The notes beneath the pieces were generated by a model. That model saw only the letters and a program-made list of their open reading frames with translations. It did not search any database and was not told the origin of the DNA. 64,000 nucleotides of DNA, taken from assembly GCF_004798935.1 (NCBI RefSeq), contig NZ_RAHT01000004.1, positions 248,001 to 312,000 of the forward strand, in the 5' to 3' direction. The translations under genes were made by a program, and so were the position numbers. This stretch comes from Ningiella ruwaisensis. GTDB taxonomy: Bacteria; Pseudomonadota; Gammaproteobacteria; Enterobacterales; Alteromonadaceae. How positions within the stretch are numbered: position 1 is the stretch's first letter; the number at the start of each line of letters is the position of its first letter. Positions 56,614 through 64,000 of this stretch are shown here, piece after piece.

Positions 56614-57636
56614 TCATTGCGTAACTAAACCTGCTGTCTCATCCAATCCAAAGCGGATATTTGCGCACTGAACTGCCTGACTGGCAGCCCCTTTAAGGAG
56701 ATTATCAATGGCACTTGTTACCACTACGCAGCGCTTGTGCTTATCAAACGCCCAGTGTATATCACAAAATGGGGTATTTGCGACCTGATCAACTTTTGGC
56801 CAACTATCACATAGGCGAACGAGTGGTTTATTTTCATAGGCCTCGTTGAAGGCTTGGTCAATGTGGGAATCCATAACAGACTCATCTAAAAAAGCGGTGA
56901 CGGTAGCCAATATGCCACGTTTAAACGCCCCTAAATGCGGCGTGAAAATTAAAGGCGTGCCTGCAAATTCTTCAATTTCAGGTGTATGACGGTGATTTAA
57001 AACGCCGTAGGCTTGAAGACTGACTTCAAAAAAGCTGGTTGTCATGGATGCTTTTCGTCCTGCACCACTTACCCCACTTACTGCGTTAATGATAGGCACT
57101 TGAGATGGACTTAGCAGACCGTTATTAATAAGCGGTTTTAACGCAAGTAACGATGCAGTGGGATAACACCCGGGGACTGCAACCAGTTTTGCCGCTTCTG
57201 CAATTTCTTTTGCGTACCATTCCGCCAGACCATATGCGCGCATTTGCAACATAGCAGCGTGTTGATGCTTGAAACCATAAAACTGCTCGAAAATATCGGC
57301 GTTACTTAATCTAAAAGCGCCAGATAAATCAAAAATCATTGCTTTTGTGTTGCTGAGCGTTTGCAGCCAGTCATGGCTAACTTCATGAGGCAGGGCCATA
57401 AAAATGACATCAAAAGCATTTCCGATTTGCGTTAATTCACTCCCTTTAAGCGCTTGTAACTTCAAGTCGCAGGTATGAGCAAAGGCAGGATGTACTTGAG
57501 AAAATGCACGGTTTGCATCCTGGCTATTTTCAGACACATAAATCGCATCCAAGCTAAATTCGGGATGCCGATGAATAATATTAACCAATTCCGCGCCAGT
57601 GTATCCACTTGCACCTAGTACGCATGTTTTTAACAT
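56614..57636 (-). CDS. argC: N-acetyl-gamma-glutamyl-phosphate reductase
   Basis: NADPH-dependent third step of arginine synthesis. The 340-residue protein has the nucleotide motif GASGYTGAELVNII and the catalytic Cys in VAVPGCYPTASLL. It is first in argCBFGHA, with tandem ARG boxes about 170-205 bp upstream. In many relatives argE is divergently transcribed from argC; here a chemoreceptor gene occupies that position. Confidence 0.95.
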   Translation of the reverse strand: MLKTCVLGASGYTGAELVNIIHRHPEFSLDAIYVSENSQDANRAFSQVHPAFAHTCDLKLQALKGSELTQIGNAFDVIFMALPHEVSHDWLQTLSNTKAMIFDLSGAFRLSNADIFEQFYGFKHQHAAMLQMRAYGLAEWYAKEIAEAAKLVAVPGCYPTASLLALKPLINNGLLSPSQVPIINAVSGVSGAGRKASMTTSFFEVSLQAYGVLNHRHTPEIEEFAGTPLIFTPHLGAFKRGILATVTAFLDESVMDSHIDQAFNEAYENKPLVRLCDSWPKVDQVANTPFCDIHWAFDKHKRCVVVTSAIDNLLKGAASQAVQCANIRFGLDETAGLVTQ

Positions 57637-57803
57637 TCTAAATTTATACTTTTTTATGCTCTAACTACTGATAAGTCAAAGCCGGTTGTGTGATCATGCA
57701 ATTTTGCCTAATTGCGTTCAATGCAAACGCTGTCATGGCGAATATCATTGCGGTTTAAGCTGCACAGTATTAAAGAGCGCAGAGCTTAGCATAATAAAAT
57801 ATA

Positions 57804-57842
57804 TATGCAATAAAATTGATTAAAAATGCATATAATTGACAA
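57804..57842 (-). promoter_or_regulatory. Tandem ARG boxes upstream of argCBFGHA
   Basis: Two 18-bp sites, 57804-57821 and 57825-57842, match the ARG consensus at 13 and about 11 of 16 informative positions. They share TGCAWWWAAWTTGA-like cores and are offset by exactly 21 bp. A leftward -10-like TATTAT lies within or next to them. ArgR with arginine would be expected to repress argC here. Confidence 0.6.
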
Positions 57843-57849
57843 GTGCATC

Positions 57850-57868
57850 AATAAATATCCAATTTATT
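57850..57868. repeat. AT-rich inverted repeat in the argC / chemoreceptor spacer
   Basis: AATAAAT (57850-57856), five bases, ATTTATT (57862-57868): perfect 7-bp arms. It could be a regulator site for the chemoreceptor gene or chance in AT-rich DNA. Together with the ARG boxes it is the only structure seen in the 57637-57978 spacer. Confidence 0.3.
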
Positions 57869-57978
57869 CGCTCAAACATATCGCTAGATGACAATAAATT
57901 ATAAAACTTAAACTATAAATTTTGACTGCTTTGCCGATAAATTATTACACAGTCTATACCTTGTTGCTGGAGCTAAGG

Positions 57979-59472
57979 GTGATTAATATTAATTTAAACG
58001 ATGAATACAAACGCACGCATACTATTTTTCGCTACGTATTGCTTGCCCAGTTTGTAATAAGCGCAATAATTGGCTATCTCACCGACACGCTCGCATTAGG
58101 TATGGGTATCGGTGCGATCATCATCGCACCCGCATTATATTTAGGATTAAGTGCATATAAATCAGCGTTGACGCGTCATGTGGTTGCAGTAGCAACACAA
58201 TTAATGGCAGCGCTACACATTCAGCAAACGATGGGAATGACTGAAATGCATTTTCAGGTGTTTGTGATACTGGCTTTTTTAAGTTTCTTCCGTGATTGGA
58301 AAGTTATCGTCACAGGCACGGTTGTAGTTGCAGTGCATCATATCGGCGGATTTGTTGTGCAACATTTAGGCGGAAACCTCATTGTATTTGAAGATAGTAA
58401 GCCTGCCTTTCTAATTCTATTGATCCATGCTGCTTTTGCCATAATAGAGTGTGTTGTACTTGCATTTATGACTCACAAATCCCGCGTTGAAGCAAATGCC
58501 GCTCTGGCCTTGCAACAATCCGTGGAGCGAATGGTTGGGGAAAATGGCTCCATTGACCTTGATGATATGCACCTAAAAGAAGTCAGCCATCTAGGTCATT
58601 TCAACCTGATGGTTACCACGGTGAAAGAGCTGGTAAGTAAAGTCTACAAACTAGGCGAAGAGTTGCTTTGTTTTGCTGAAAAGGTAAAGACATCGTCTGA
58701 TAAGCTTGACCAAACCGTAGATGCGCAAAACGAACAAGTCAGTTCTATTTCGTCAGCCATGCGCCATATGACCACGAGCATTCAAGATGTTGCTTCTTTG
58801 TCGCAAGATGCAAACCAGTACGCTGAGAACGCCAAAGGCAAAACAGAAGAAACACGTACAGCAATTGTTGACAGCCGCAACAACATTGGCCAGTTAAAAT
58901 CCACTTTACAAACTACCTCAGAAGCCATAAGCGATCTCAGCGGCAAATGCCAAAATATTGCAGAGGTTATGCAGTCGATCAAAACGGTAGCAGAACAAAC
59001 CAACTTGCTCGCCTTAAACGCAGCCATTGAATCTGCGCGTGCTGGCGAACACGGAAGGGGGTTTGCAGTGGTAGCAGACGAGGTGAGAAACCTTGCTATA
59101 AAGTCAAAGGAAAGTGCAGAAGAAATTGAGCAAATTACAACAATATTGACCGCAAGCGCCAACCATAGCGTCGAAAATATGAATAACTGCGTGGATATGG
59201 TGAATATTGCTGTTGAGTCATCAGAGCTTGCTACGAACAACATGCAGCAGGTATTAGACACCATTGCGGTGGTAAACAGCAACGTGACCAACGTTGCGGG
59301 CTCCGCCACAACACAAGCTAACACATCTGCGTCTATCAGCCAGTCGGCAGAATATTTAAACGAACTGTTTGTAGATGAACGCGCACAGGTGAGAAGCCTT
59401 CAACAAGACATTATTGCATTAAACCGCATTAGCAATGAGCTTGGTGAACAACTCAGCAAGTTTAAAATGTAA
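57979..59472 (+). CDS. Methyl-accepting chemotaxis protein with multi-pass membrane domain
   Basis: A 497-residue receptor from GTG 57979 (GGAG six bases before); a longer frame from TTG 57922 lacks a ribosome site. The N-terminal ~180 residues form about five or six membrane helices with no large periplasmic domain and include the VAVHHIGGF motif seen in a class of membrane-sensing receptors. The cytoplasmic part is a long coiled coil with the signalling tip [19 protein letters not shown] and [12 protein letters not shown], which contacts CheA/CheW. No HAMP domain is obvious. No che genes are adjacent. The stimulus is unknown; membrane state or energy level is possible. Confidence 0.85.
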   Translation: MININLNDEYKRTHTIFRYVLLAQFVISAIIGYLTDTLALGMGIGAIIIAPALYLGLSAYKSALTRHVVAVATQLMAALHIQQTMGMTEMHFQVFVILAFLSFFRDWKVIVTGTVVVAVHHIGGFVVQHLGGNLIVFEDSKPAFLILLIHAAFAIIECVVLAFMTHKSRVEANAALALQQSVERMVGENGSIDLDDMHLKEVSHLGHFNLMVTTVKELVSKVYKLGEELLCFAEKVKTSSDKLDQTVDAQNEQVSSISSAMRHMTTSIQDVASLSQDANQYAENAKGKTEETRTAIVDSRNNIGQLKSTLQTTSEAISDLSGKCQNIAEVMQSIKTVAEQTNLLALNAAIESARAGEHGRGFAVVADEVRNLAIKSKESAEEIEQITTILTASANHSVENMNNCVDMVNIAVESSELATNNMQQVLDTIAVVNSNVTNVAGSATTQANTSASISQSAEYLNELFVDERAQVRSLQQDIIALNRISNELGEQLSKFKM

Positions 59473-59531
59473 CCTTTGAGTGTTATGAAGCAACTAGCAT
59501 ATTCAGACGGCAAAAAGGCGACTGGCGACAC

Positions 59532-60113
59532 ATGAATGGCAAGGTAATATTGAAATGGAGTCTTGCAATTATTTGGTTTGCCGGCGCTTCATTTCTTGTG
59601 CTTTCGATGAATACACAAACTACTAAAGCTTTTGATCATGATTTGCGCTTGTCCCAACAGTTAATGTCGCTTGAGTTTGAAACAAACTTTAGCGATTTAC
59701 TCAATGAGCTCACTAACGAGCAAAGCGCACAAAATCCAGTTAAACGTTTGATTCATTTTGAGTCTGAGCAGCCTTGTTTTTGCCAAACCTTGGCACAAGC
59801 GCACATTAATACCCTTAATAGCATGCTTGAAGATAGTGATGTGCATATCAACACTTTAAATGTGAGCAAGATAGCGATTCTCAAACACTATGTTCCTTCC
59901 ACGCCCGCAGTGGCGGTGATTGATTCGAATGGGGAGCTTGCATACTTTGGCCCCTATTCAAGTGGTAGTGGTTGTTTTGGACGCTCAGGCGAAGTCAACG
60001 AAGTCGTTAAGCAAAGGTTTTTAGAGCCCAATGCATTGACGCTCAATAGTCATGAATTTTCTCGCGCTATTATTCGCGCAGAGGCAAGAGGATGTTATTG
60101 TCATCAATCATAA
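59532..60113 (+). CDS. DUF6436-like membrane-anchored protein with CxC motif
   Basis: A 193-residue protein: one N-terminal helix (about 8-26), then a probably periplasmic domain. ESEQPCFCQTL holds a CFC pair at about 82-84, where thioredoxin-like proteins have their active Cys. STPAVAVIDSNGELAYFGPYSSGSGCFG and a terminal GCYCH follow. This pattern fits what I recall of DUF6436, a family with a thioredoxin-like look in Vibrio and Alteromonas. A redox role is an inference. It begins 59 bp after the chemoreceptor gene. Confidence 0.55.
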   Translation: MNGKVILKWSLAIIWFAGASFLVLSMNTQTTKAFDHDLRLSQQLMSLEFETNFSDLLNELTNEQSAQNPVKRLIHFESEQPCFCQTLAQAHINTLNSMLEDSDVHINTLNVSKIAILKHYVPSTPAVAVIDSNGELAYFGPYSSGSGCFGRSGEVNEVVKQRFLEPNALTLNSHEFSRAIIRAEARGCYCHQS

Positions 60114-60140
60114 AAATGGGCTTGTCAAAAATAAGCCCAT
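60112..60140 (-). terminator. Terminator of the Spy/CpxP-like gene
   Basis: ATGGGCTT (60116-60123) pairs with AAGCCCAT (60133-60140). Read leftward it is followed by TTTTTA, so it serves the minus-strand gene ending at 60177. Confidence 0.7.
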
Positions 60141-60176
60141 GCGATTAATCGATACCCTGACTTGTCACTTAACTGT

Positions 60177-61019
60177 TTAACTGCCTAATTGATGATTGCG
60201 TTCTCTCTTTGGCTTTTTCCCGTCGCGATTTTTCATATTTTCCATCATGGTTTGCAATGTTTCGCGTTGCGAATCGTCAAGTACGCTTAGCATTTGATAC
60301 TGGAAATAGGCTTGTTGCACACCCAATTCAATTTTAGCCTGCTTTTGTTGCGCTTGTAATGCTAGCCATGCATCAGTATTAAATTCGTCACTGAATATCA
60401 ATGTTTGCTCTGCATCTTTAAATGTTTTGAATTCACTACGATGCGCTTGATTATAAGACTGTTGTTGCTCTTTGATTGCTTGTAATTGGCTAAGCTGTGA
60501 GTCGCTCACATCTAGTCGTTTAGCCAATTTCATGATATCCAATCGACGCTCGCGATTTCCTGGCTTTGCTCGTTTATCCATATCGCTTGCATTATTTAAG
60601 ACCTTTGCCAATTCAGCTTTTTGTTCATTGCTTAAAAGGCTATAGGCCTCATGTTTGGCATTGGCAATATTCAGAGCGACTTCAGTTGAGTGGTCCACAC
60701 GAGTGCTCACTATTTGTTGCGCTAACTGTGCGTCCCAACTGCTTTTTTGCATTAATACCTGCATATCGCTTTGCATGGTATCGCGTTCACCTCGGTATAT
60801 TGCATTATCTGCTTTGGTTTGTGAAAGAATTTGCCTGATGTCTTGCTGTTGCGCTTGTGTCAGATCGAGTCGCTCAAAAAGCTTATAAGGGCTTTGTGCC
60901 AGGCTAACGCTGGTTATAAGCATTAAACTTGCCAGCGCAGCCGCTTTGAATGCAGGACCTTTGACCAAGCTTACTGCAAAGCTGGACCTAAGTTCATGTA
61001 TAGGTGCTAATATGTGCAT
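60177..61019 (-). CDS. Periplasmic Spy/CpxP-family protein with duplicated LTxxQ domain
   Basis: A 280-residue secreted helical protein. ATG 61019, after GGAGCG, is preferred over a frame starting 96 bases upstream; it gives a signal peptide ending SVSLA before QS. The mature part contains the LTxxQ-type motif several times (LDLTQAQQQDI, LLSNEQKAEL, then LDVSDSQLSQL, VLDDSQRETL), implying two CpxP/Spy units in tandem. That is about twice the size of E. coli CpxP (166). Members act as chaperones and, for CpxP, restrain CpxA. It is divergent from cpxR with GTAAA repeats between, as cpxP is in E. coli. Confidence 0.8.
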   Translation of the reverse strand: MHILAPIHELRSSFAVSLVKGPAFKAAALASLMLITSVSLAQSPYKLFERLDLTQAQQQDIRQILSQTKADNAIYRGERDTMQSDMQVLMQKSSWDAQLAQQIVSTRVDHSTEVALNIANAKHEAYSLLSNEQKAELAKVLNNASDMDKRAKPGNRERRLDIMKLAKRLDVSDSQLSQLQAIKEQQQSYNQAHRSEFKTFKDAEQTLIFSDEFNTDAWLALQAQQKQAKIELGVQQAYFQYQMLSVLDDSQRETLQTMMENMKNRDGKKPKRERNHQLGS

Positions 61020-61115
61020 AAATACGCTCCAATTATATTTCGCTAATTTTTTAAAAAATGTATCCGCAATATGCTCACTGCGGCTTTTATTCAGTTTTAT
61101 AATAGGAAAGCGCAA

Positions 61116-61152
61116 GTAAAGTTGTGCATAGCAAAGGTAAAGATTTCGTAAA
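61116..61152. promoter_or_regulatory. CpxR box cluster between cpxP-like gene and cpxR
   Basis: Three GTAAA elements on the plus strand at 61116-61120, 61137-61141 and 61148-61152. The last two form GTAAA-N6-GTAAA, close to the CpxR site GTAAA-N5-GTAAA. Starts are 21 and 11 bp apart, so all face the same side of the helix. The cluster lies in the 219-bp divergent spacer. Confidence 0.6.
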
Positions 61153-61238
61153 GATGCCAGAAAATCTGCGTCTGTCGAGTCATAATAACTCAGTAATGAA
61201 GCTTAATCGGTTTTAAAAATAGGGATGTAGGATAGGCG

Positions 61239-61964
61239 ATGCAAAACACCGGCGTTCAAAAAGTAGACCAAACGGCAAATACAATATTGCTTATCGATGA
61301 TGATAAGGCTTTAGGCGATTTGCTGTGTGACTATCTCAATCAGCAAGGTCTAAACGCGAGTGCGGAGCAATCTCCCTTAAAAGGATTAGAGTTGCTCAAA
61401 AGCGGTGGATATGACCTTCTTTTATTAGACGTGATGATGCCGCAATTAGATGGCTTTGAGCTACTCAAGCAATTACGCCAGTTTTCTGCCATTCCGGTTA
61501 TTATGCTCACCGCTAAAGGGGATGATTACGATAAAATACTCGGGCTTGAATTGGGTGCGGATGATTATTTGCCAAAACCCTTTAATCATAGAGAGTTATT
61601 AGCTCGCATCAAAGCACTGACCAGACGGCTCGACCCTAGCTCAGGCTTTATCAAACAAAGCAAAATGGAGCTACATGATATTGTTTTAGACGAATCTACC
61701 CGCGAAGTTAAGGTAAAAGGGCAAACACTTGCTTTGACAGGAACAGAATTTTTGTTTCTACTGCATTTAATGCGAAGCAAAGGGCATCTTTTATCTAAAG
61801 AACACCTGAGTCAGTCGGTACTTTCACGACGACTGATGCCCTTCGACAGAAGTCTTGATATGCATATGAGCAACATTCGTAAAAAACTCAGTGAAGCAGG
61901 CGTTGATAATGTAATTCGCACCGTCAGAGGGAGCGGCTATATGATGGTGGCAAATAGCCATTAA
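61239..61964 (+). CDS. cpxR: Envelope-stress response regulator CpxR
   Basis: A 241-residue OmpR-family regulator. The receiver (about 14-130) has acidic pocket DDD (20-22), phospho-acceptor Asp64 (LLLDVMMP) and Lys113 (LPKPF). The C-terminal winged helix (about 145-238) ends VIRTVRGSGYMM. It lies 32 bp before the cognate kinase gene. The wing and receiver resemble CpxR (MPFDRSLDMHMSNIRKKL). Its own promoter region carries CpxR-like boxes, so autoregulation is likely. Confidence 0.9.
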   Translation: MQNTGVQKVDQTANTILLIDDDKALGDLLCDYLNQQGLNASAEQSPLKGLELLKSGGYDLLLLDVMMPQLDGFELLKQLRQFSAIPVIMLTAKGDDYDKILGLELGADDYLPKPFNHRELLARIKALTRRLDPSSGFIKQSKMELHDIVLDESTREVKVKGQTLALTGTEFLFLLHLMRSKGHLLSKEHLSQSVLSRRLMPFDRSLDMHMSNIRKKLSEAGVDNVIRTVRGSGYMMVANSH

Positions 61965-61996
61965 AAAAGTGAAAAAGAAGCAGTGATGAAAGAGCA

Positions 61997-63532
61997 GTGA
62001 AAAAGACAATCGCGTGGCTGTCACGTTTTAACCCCATCCGTTCTATTTTCGGAAAAATCTTCCTGTGGTTCTGGCTATCAGTCTGCGCACTTATTATCGT
62101 TGTATTTTTGCTTGCGCGATTTTTAGCGCCACCTGTCGATATTTCAGAACCCACGCAAGCAGATTTAGAGCGCGTTGAAGGGCCCATCAGAATGCTTGGT
62201 TTAGCGCTTCAAAGAGAAACCCCTTTACCGCGAGCCTTACGACGAGTCGCCAGTCGCGGCCGCTTTCAGCTTTTAGTTGTGGAATTGGAAACAGATGCGC
62301 TTATTTTAGGCTTTCCGTCGCCTATACTGCCACCAAAAAATCCTCTTGTTGAGTTGGCAGAAGCAGAGCAGCCTTTTCACATTAAAGCGCCGAATATGGA
62401 GTTTATCGGACCATTTAAATTTTCGCTGTCACAAGCGAAAAAAAATGGACTGATGTTAAGCGATGAGCAAGCCTCACATGCACTGTTTGTTGGTCGACTG
62501 CTCAAACGTGAGGAGCGAGAGTTTCAGGCAGTAGGGATTGCTTTGTTTGCCATATTATGTGTCGGCACTTTACTTTGCTTTCTTTTAGCCAAGCGCTTGA
62601 CTGCGCCCATTAAACAATTGCAACAAATATCGAAGCAGTATGCCGATGGGCAATTGGATGTTCGCACGCAGTTAGCCCAAACCCGACAGGATGAAATAGG
62701 ACAATTGGCGCGTGATTTCGAGCTTATGGCTGACAAAATTGGCGCCAGCATGCAGCATCAGCAAGCTTTATTGGCCAACGTTTCTCATGAGTTACGAACG
62801 CCGCTCACCCGCTTGCAGTTAGCGGCCGCCATGCTAATGGAAAGTAAACAAGAGCTGGTCTCACATGGTGCTCAGTATTTACAGCGTATTGAGCAGGAAG
62901 TCATTACAATGGACAGGTTAATTGCGCAGATCCTAAAACTGACACGCTTTCAAAATATCAATGCGGGCTTGAGCGAACGAAAGCAGGCTTTCTCATTGTT
63001 GCCTTGCCATGATATCTTTTCTCAGAGTATCAAGGATTTGCAGTTTGAAGCGCATGCCAACGATATTGAGCTTTCAGTAAATGCAATGCCTGAGGTCTTT
63101 ATTGAAGCAGACCAAGAGGCGCTAGTCAGTATGCTTGAAAATGTAGCGCGAAATGCGATTCGCTTTGCCAATTCAAAAGTTGAAATAGATTTTCGTGTGC
63201 TTGATCACGATGCTTCTCAGTCTCAAGGTTTAACTATCCGTATCAGTGACGATGGTCGCGGCGTGGCGCAATCGGATTTACCACGGCTCTTTGATCCATT
63301 TTATCAGGCGGCTTCCAGCCAAAACTCAAGCCAAAACCCAAGCCAAAACTCAGTCCAAAATTCAAGCCAAAGCGAACAAAAGCCAGGTAAGCAAATACAA
63401 AGCGAAAATCATGGTTTGGGGCTTGCTATCGTGAAGGCGGCTGTTGAGCTTCATAATGGAAAAGTCGAAGCATCTAAAGCGACGCTCGGAGGTTTATGCA
63501 TTTGTATCACCTTGCCGTGCAAACAAAAGTAA
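61997..63532 (+). CDS. cpxA: Envelope-stress sensor kinase CpxA with repeat insert in the ATP lid
   Basis: A 511-residue inner-membrane kinase against 457 in E. coli. Helix 1 is at about 20-42, the periplasmic domain at 43-175, and helix 2 at 177-199. HAMP follows to ~255, then HisKA with His264 (NVSHELRTPLTRLQLA) and HATPase with N box ENVARNAIRFA and DDGRGV. Between LFDPFYQA (F box) and GLGLAIVK (G2 box) there is a Ser-Gln-Asn repeat (441-460) plus a polar tail, ~35 residues in all, lengthening the ATP lid. The start is GTG. It is cotranscribed with cpxR. Confidence 0.9.
   Translation: MKKTIAWLSRFNPIRSIFGKIFLWFWLSVCALIIVVFLLARFLAPPVDISEPTQADLERVEGPIRMLGLALQRETPLPRALRRVASRGRFQLLVVELETDALILGFPSPILPPKNPLVELAEAEQPFHIKAPNMEFIGPFKFSLSQAKKNGLMLSDEQASHALFVGRLLKREEREFQAVGIALFAILCVGTLLCFLLAKRLTAPIKQLQQISKQYADGQLDVRTQLAQTRQDEIGQLARDFELMADKIGASMQHQQALLANVSHELRTPLTRLQLAAAMLMESKQELVSHGAQYLQRIEQEVITMDRLIAQILKLTRFQNINAGLSERKQAFSLLPCHDIFSQSIKDLQFEAHANDIELSVNAMPEVFIEADQEALVSMLENVARNAIRFANSKVEIDFRVLDHDASQSQGLTIRISDDGRGVAQSDLPRLFDPFYQAASSQNSSQNPSQNSVQNSSQSEQKPGKQIQSENHGLGLAIVKAAVELHNGKVEASKATLGGLCICITLPCKQK
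63317..63376 (+). repeat. 12-bp tandem repeat inside cpxA
   Basis: Units AGCCAAAACTCA at 63317-63328, 63329-63340 (one change), 63341-63352, 63353-63364 (three changes) and a partial 63365-63376. The period is a multiple of three, so copy-number change would keep frame and alter the lid length by four residues (SQNS-like) per unit. Confidence 0.85.
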
Positions 63533-63717
63533 GCGAATGCCAGCAAAAAAAGCCTGTCGAATAATAACTCGACGGAGTTGCGCGATGAGCTTTTCAATTA
63601 AAAGTACGATATTATTTAGCGTATTATCACTACACAATATCTCTACACAGTATCACTTAGTATACTTTCCTTAATTGGAAAAACTTAAGTAGAAAATTTC
63701 AGTGGAAAAACGCAGTC

Positions 63718-64000
63718 TTGTATATTAGCGATGAATCAAACTTGGATGATCTGTACCGTTCGGTTTTGCCAAAGTTTTTGGATGAACATACACAAAGCGG
63801 TTATTATCAAGTTACTACGGCGCACGCGCGCAGTAAACGCACTCCGTCTATTCATTACAGGTTGTGCGTAGCGCCTGAGGCCCGTGCCTGGATAGTCATT
63901 CTGGTCGGGCGAGCTGAGGCGGTGTCAAAATACGCTGAAATTATTTATGAATGCTACCAAAATGGTTTTTCAGTTTTTTGCTTTGATCATGTCGGCCAAG
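63718..64000 (+). CDS. pldB: Lysophospholipase (PldB-like) N-terminal part, cut by window end
   Basis: An open frame runs to the end of the window. From TTG 63718 it reads YISDESNLDDLYRSVLPKFL, then later WIVILVGRAEAVSKYAEI and GFSVFCFDHVGQ. This matches the start of alpha/beta hydrolases of the PldB/monoglyceride lipase type (GRxExxxKYxE, DHRGQG). The frame opens at 63661 after a TAG and has no ATG or GTG before the homology, so TTG 63718 is the likely start, with only a weak GGA upstream. The catalytic Ser lies beyond the window. The 63533-63717 spacer after cpxA shows no other gene. Confidence 0.7.
   Translation, partial: MYISDESNLDDLYRSVLPKFLDEHTQSGYYQVTTAHARSKRTPSIHYRLCVAPEARAWIVILVGRAEAVSKYAEIIYECYQNGFSVFCFDHVGQ

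Noticed and set aside
63317-63376. CRISPR-like array
   Set aside because: Short 12-bp tandem units without spacers, inside a coding frame; a simple repeat.
63533-63717. Terminator or gene after cpxA (GTCGA...TCGAC hairpin, short frame)
   Set aside because: The hairpin has only five-base arms and no T-run; the frame has no ribosome site and overlaps cpxA.

Overview
The window is a stretch of ordinary chromosome from a marine-type gammaproteobacterium. It is most likely a member of the Alteromonadales (Alteromonas/Glaciecola/Aestuariibacter relatives). The pointers are: a DUF2982 gene and a DUF2970 gene, a TorF-type porin, the divergent mrcA / pilMNOPQ-aroK-aroB-damX block, ArgF and ArgA sequences of the Vibrio/Shewanella type, and cpxP-like / cpxRA divergence. 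Gene density is high, base composition is moderate to AT-rich by eye, and I see no rRNA, tRNA, CRISPR array, insertion sequence or prophage.

Layout. 1-800: remains of a type II toxin-antitoxin pair, then an NtrC site and sigma-54 promoter. 0.8-2.5 kb: glnK-amtB ammonium uptake. 2.6-9.3 kb: hybrid histidine kinase, periplasmic gamma-glutamyltranspeptidase, a DyP-type peroxidase-like protein with altered distal haem residues, and a class III adenylate cyclase at the end of a pyrB-hemL-cyclase operon (11.6 to 8.2 kb). 11.7-17 kb: TetR repressor divergent from an RND efflux pair, with a perfect 15-bp palindrome between them. 17-24.4 kb: DUF2982 gene, BarA-like hybrid kinase, parC, rlmA. 24.5-29.1 kb: arginine catabolism operon astC-astA-astD-DUF1338 behind a pair of ARG boxes. 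29.5-33 kb: rpe-trpS-pabA-HDOD operon. 33-37 kb: TorF porin with its own sigma-54 promoter, two small membrane proteins, and a GGDEF-EAL protein. 37.5-46 kb: a phage-type DNA adenine methyltransferase, damX, aroB, aroK, pilQPONM. 46-50.7 kb: mrcA (PBP1a) and maeA. 50.7-57.6 kb: arginine biosynthesis genes argCBFGHA behind tandem ARG boxes. 58-64 kb: chemotaxis receptor, DUF6436 protein, Spy/CpxP-like protein divergent from cpxRA, and the start of a pldB-like lysophospholipase gene.

Themes. Nitrogen metabolism recurs. The glnK and torF promoters carry near-identical sigma-54 elements, and both arginine making (argCBFGHA) and arginine breakdown (ast) are preceded by ArgR-type boxes spaced 21 bp apart. 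Envelope biology is the second theme: Cpx stress system, PBP1a, type IV pilus assembly, RND pump, DamX. Signalling by three membrane histidine kinases, a cyclic-AMP enzyme, a c-di-GMP enzyme and a chemoreceptor is the third.

The most unusual points are four. A phage-type adenine methyltransferase sits where canonical dam normally lies, and gph is missing from the same cluster. The DyP-like protein has lost both distal catalytic residues but keeps the haem-ligand histidine. The CpxA ATP lid contains a 12-bp tandem repeat. Short tandem repeats also occur at or just past the 3' ends of two other genes. I did not find a clearly new multi-gene defence or metabolic system here. All functional statements rest on reading the sequence and on family knowledge; no searches were run.
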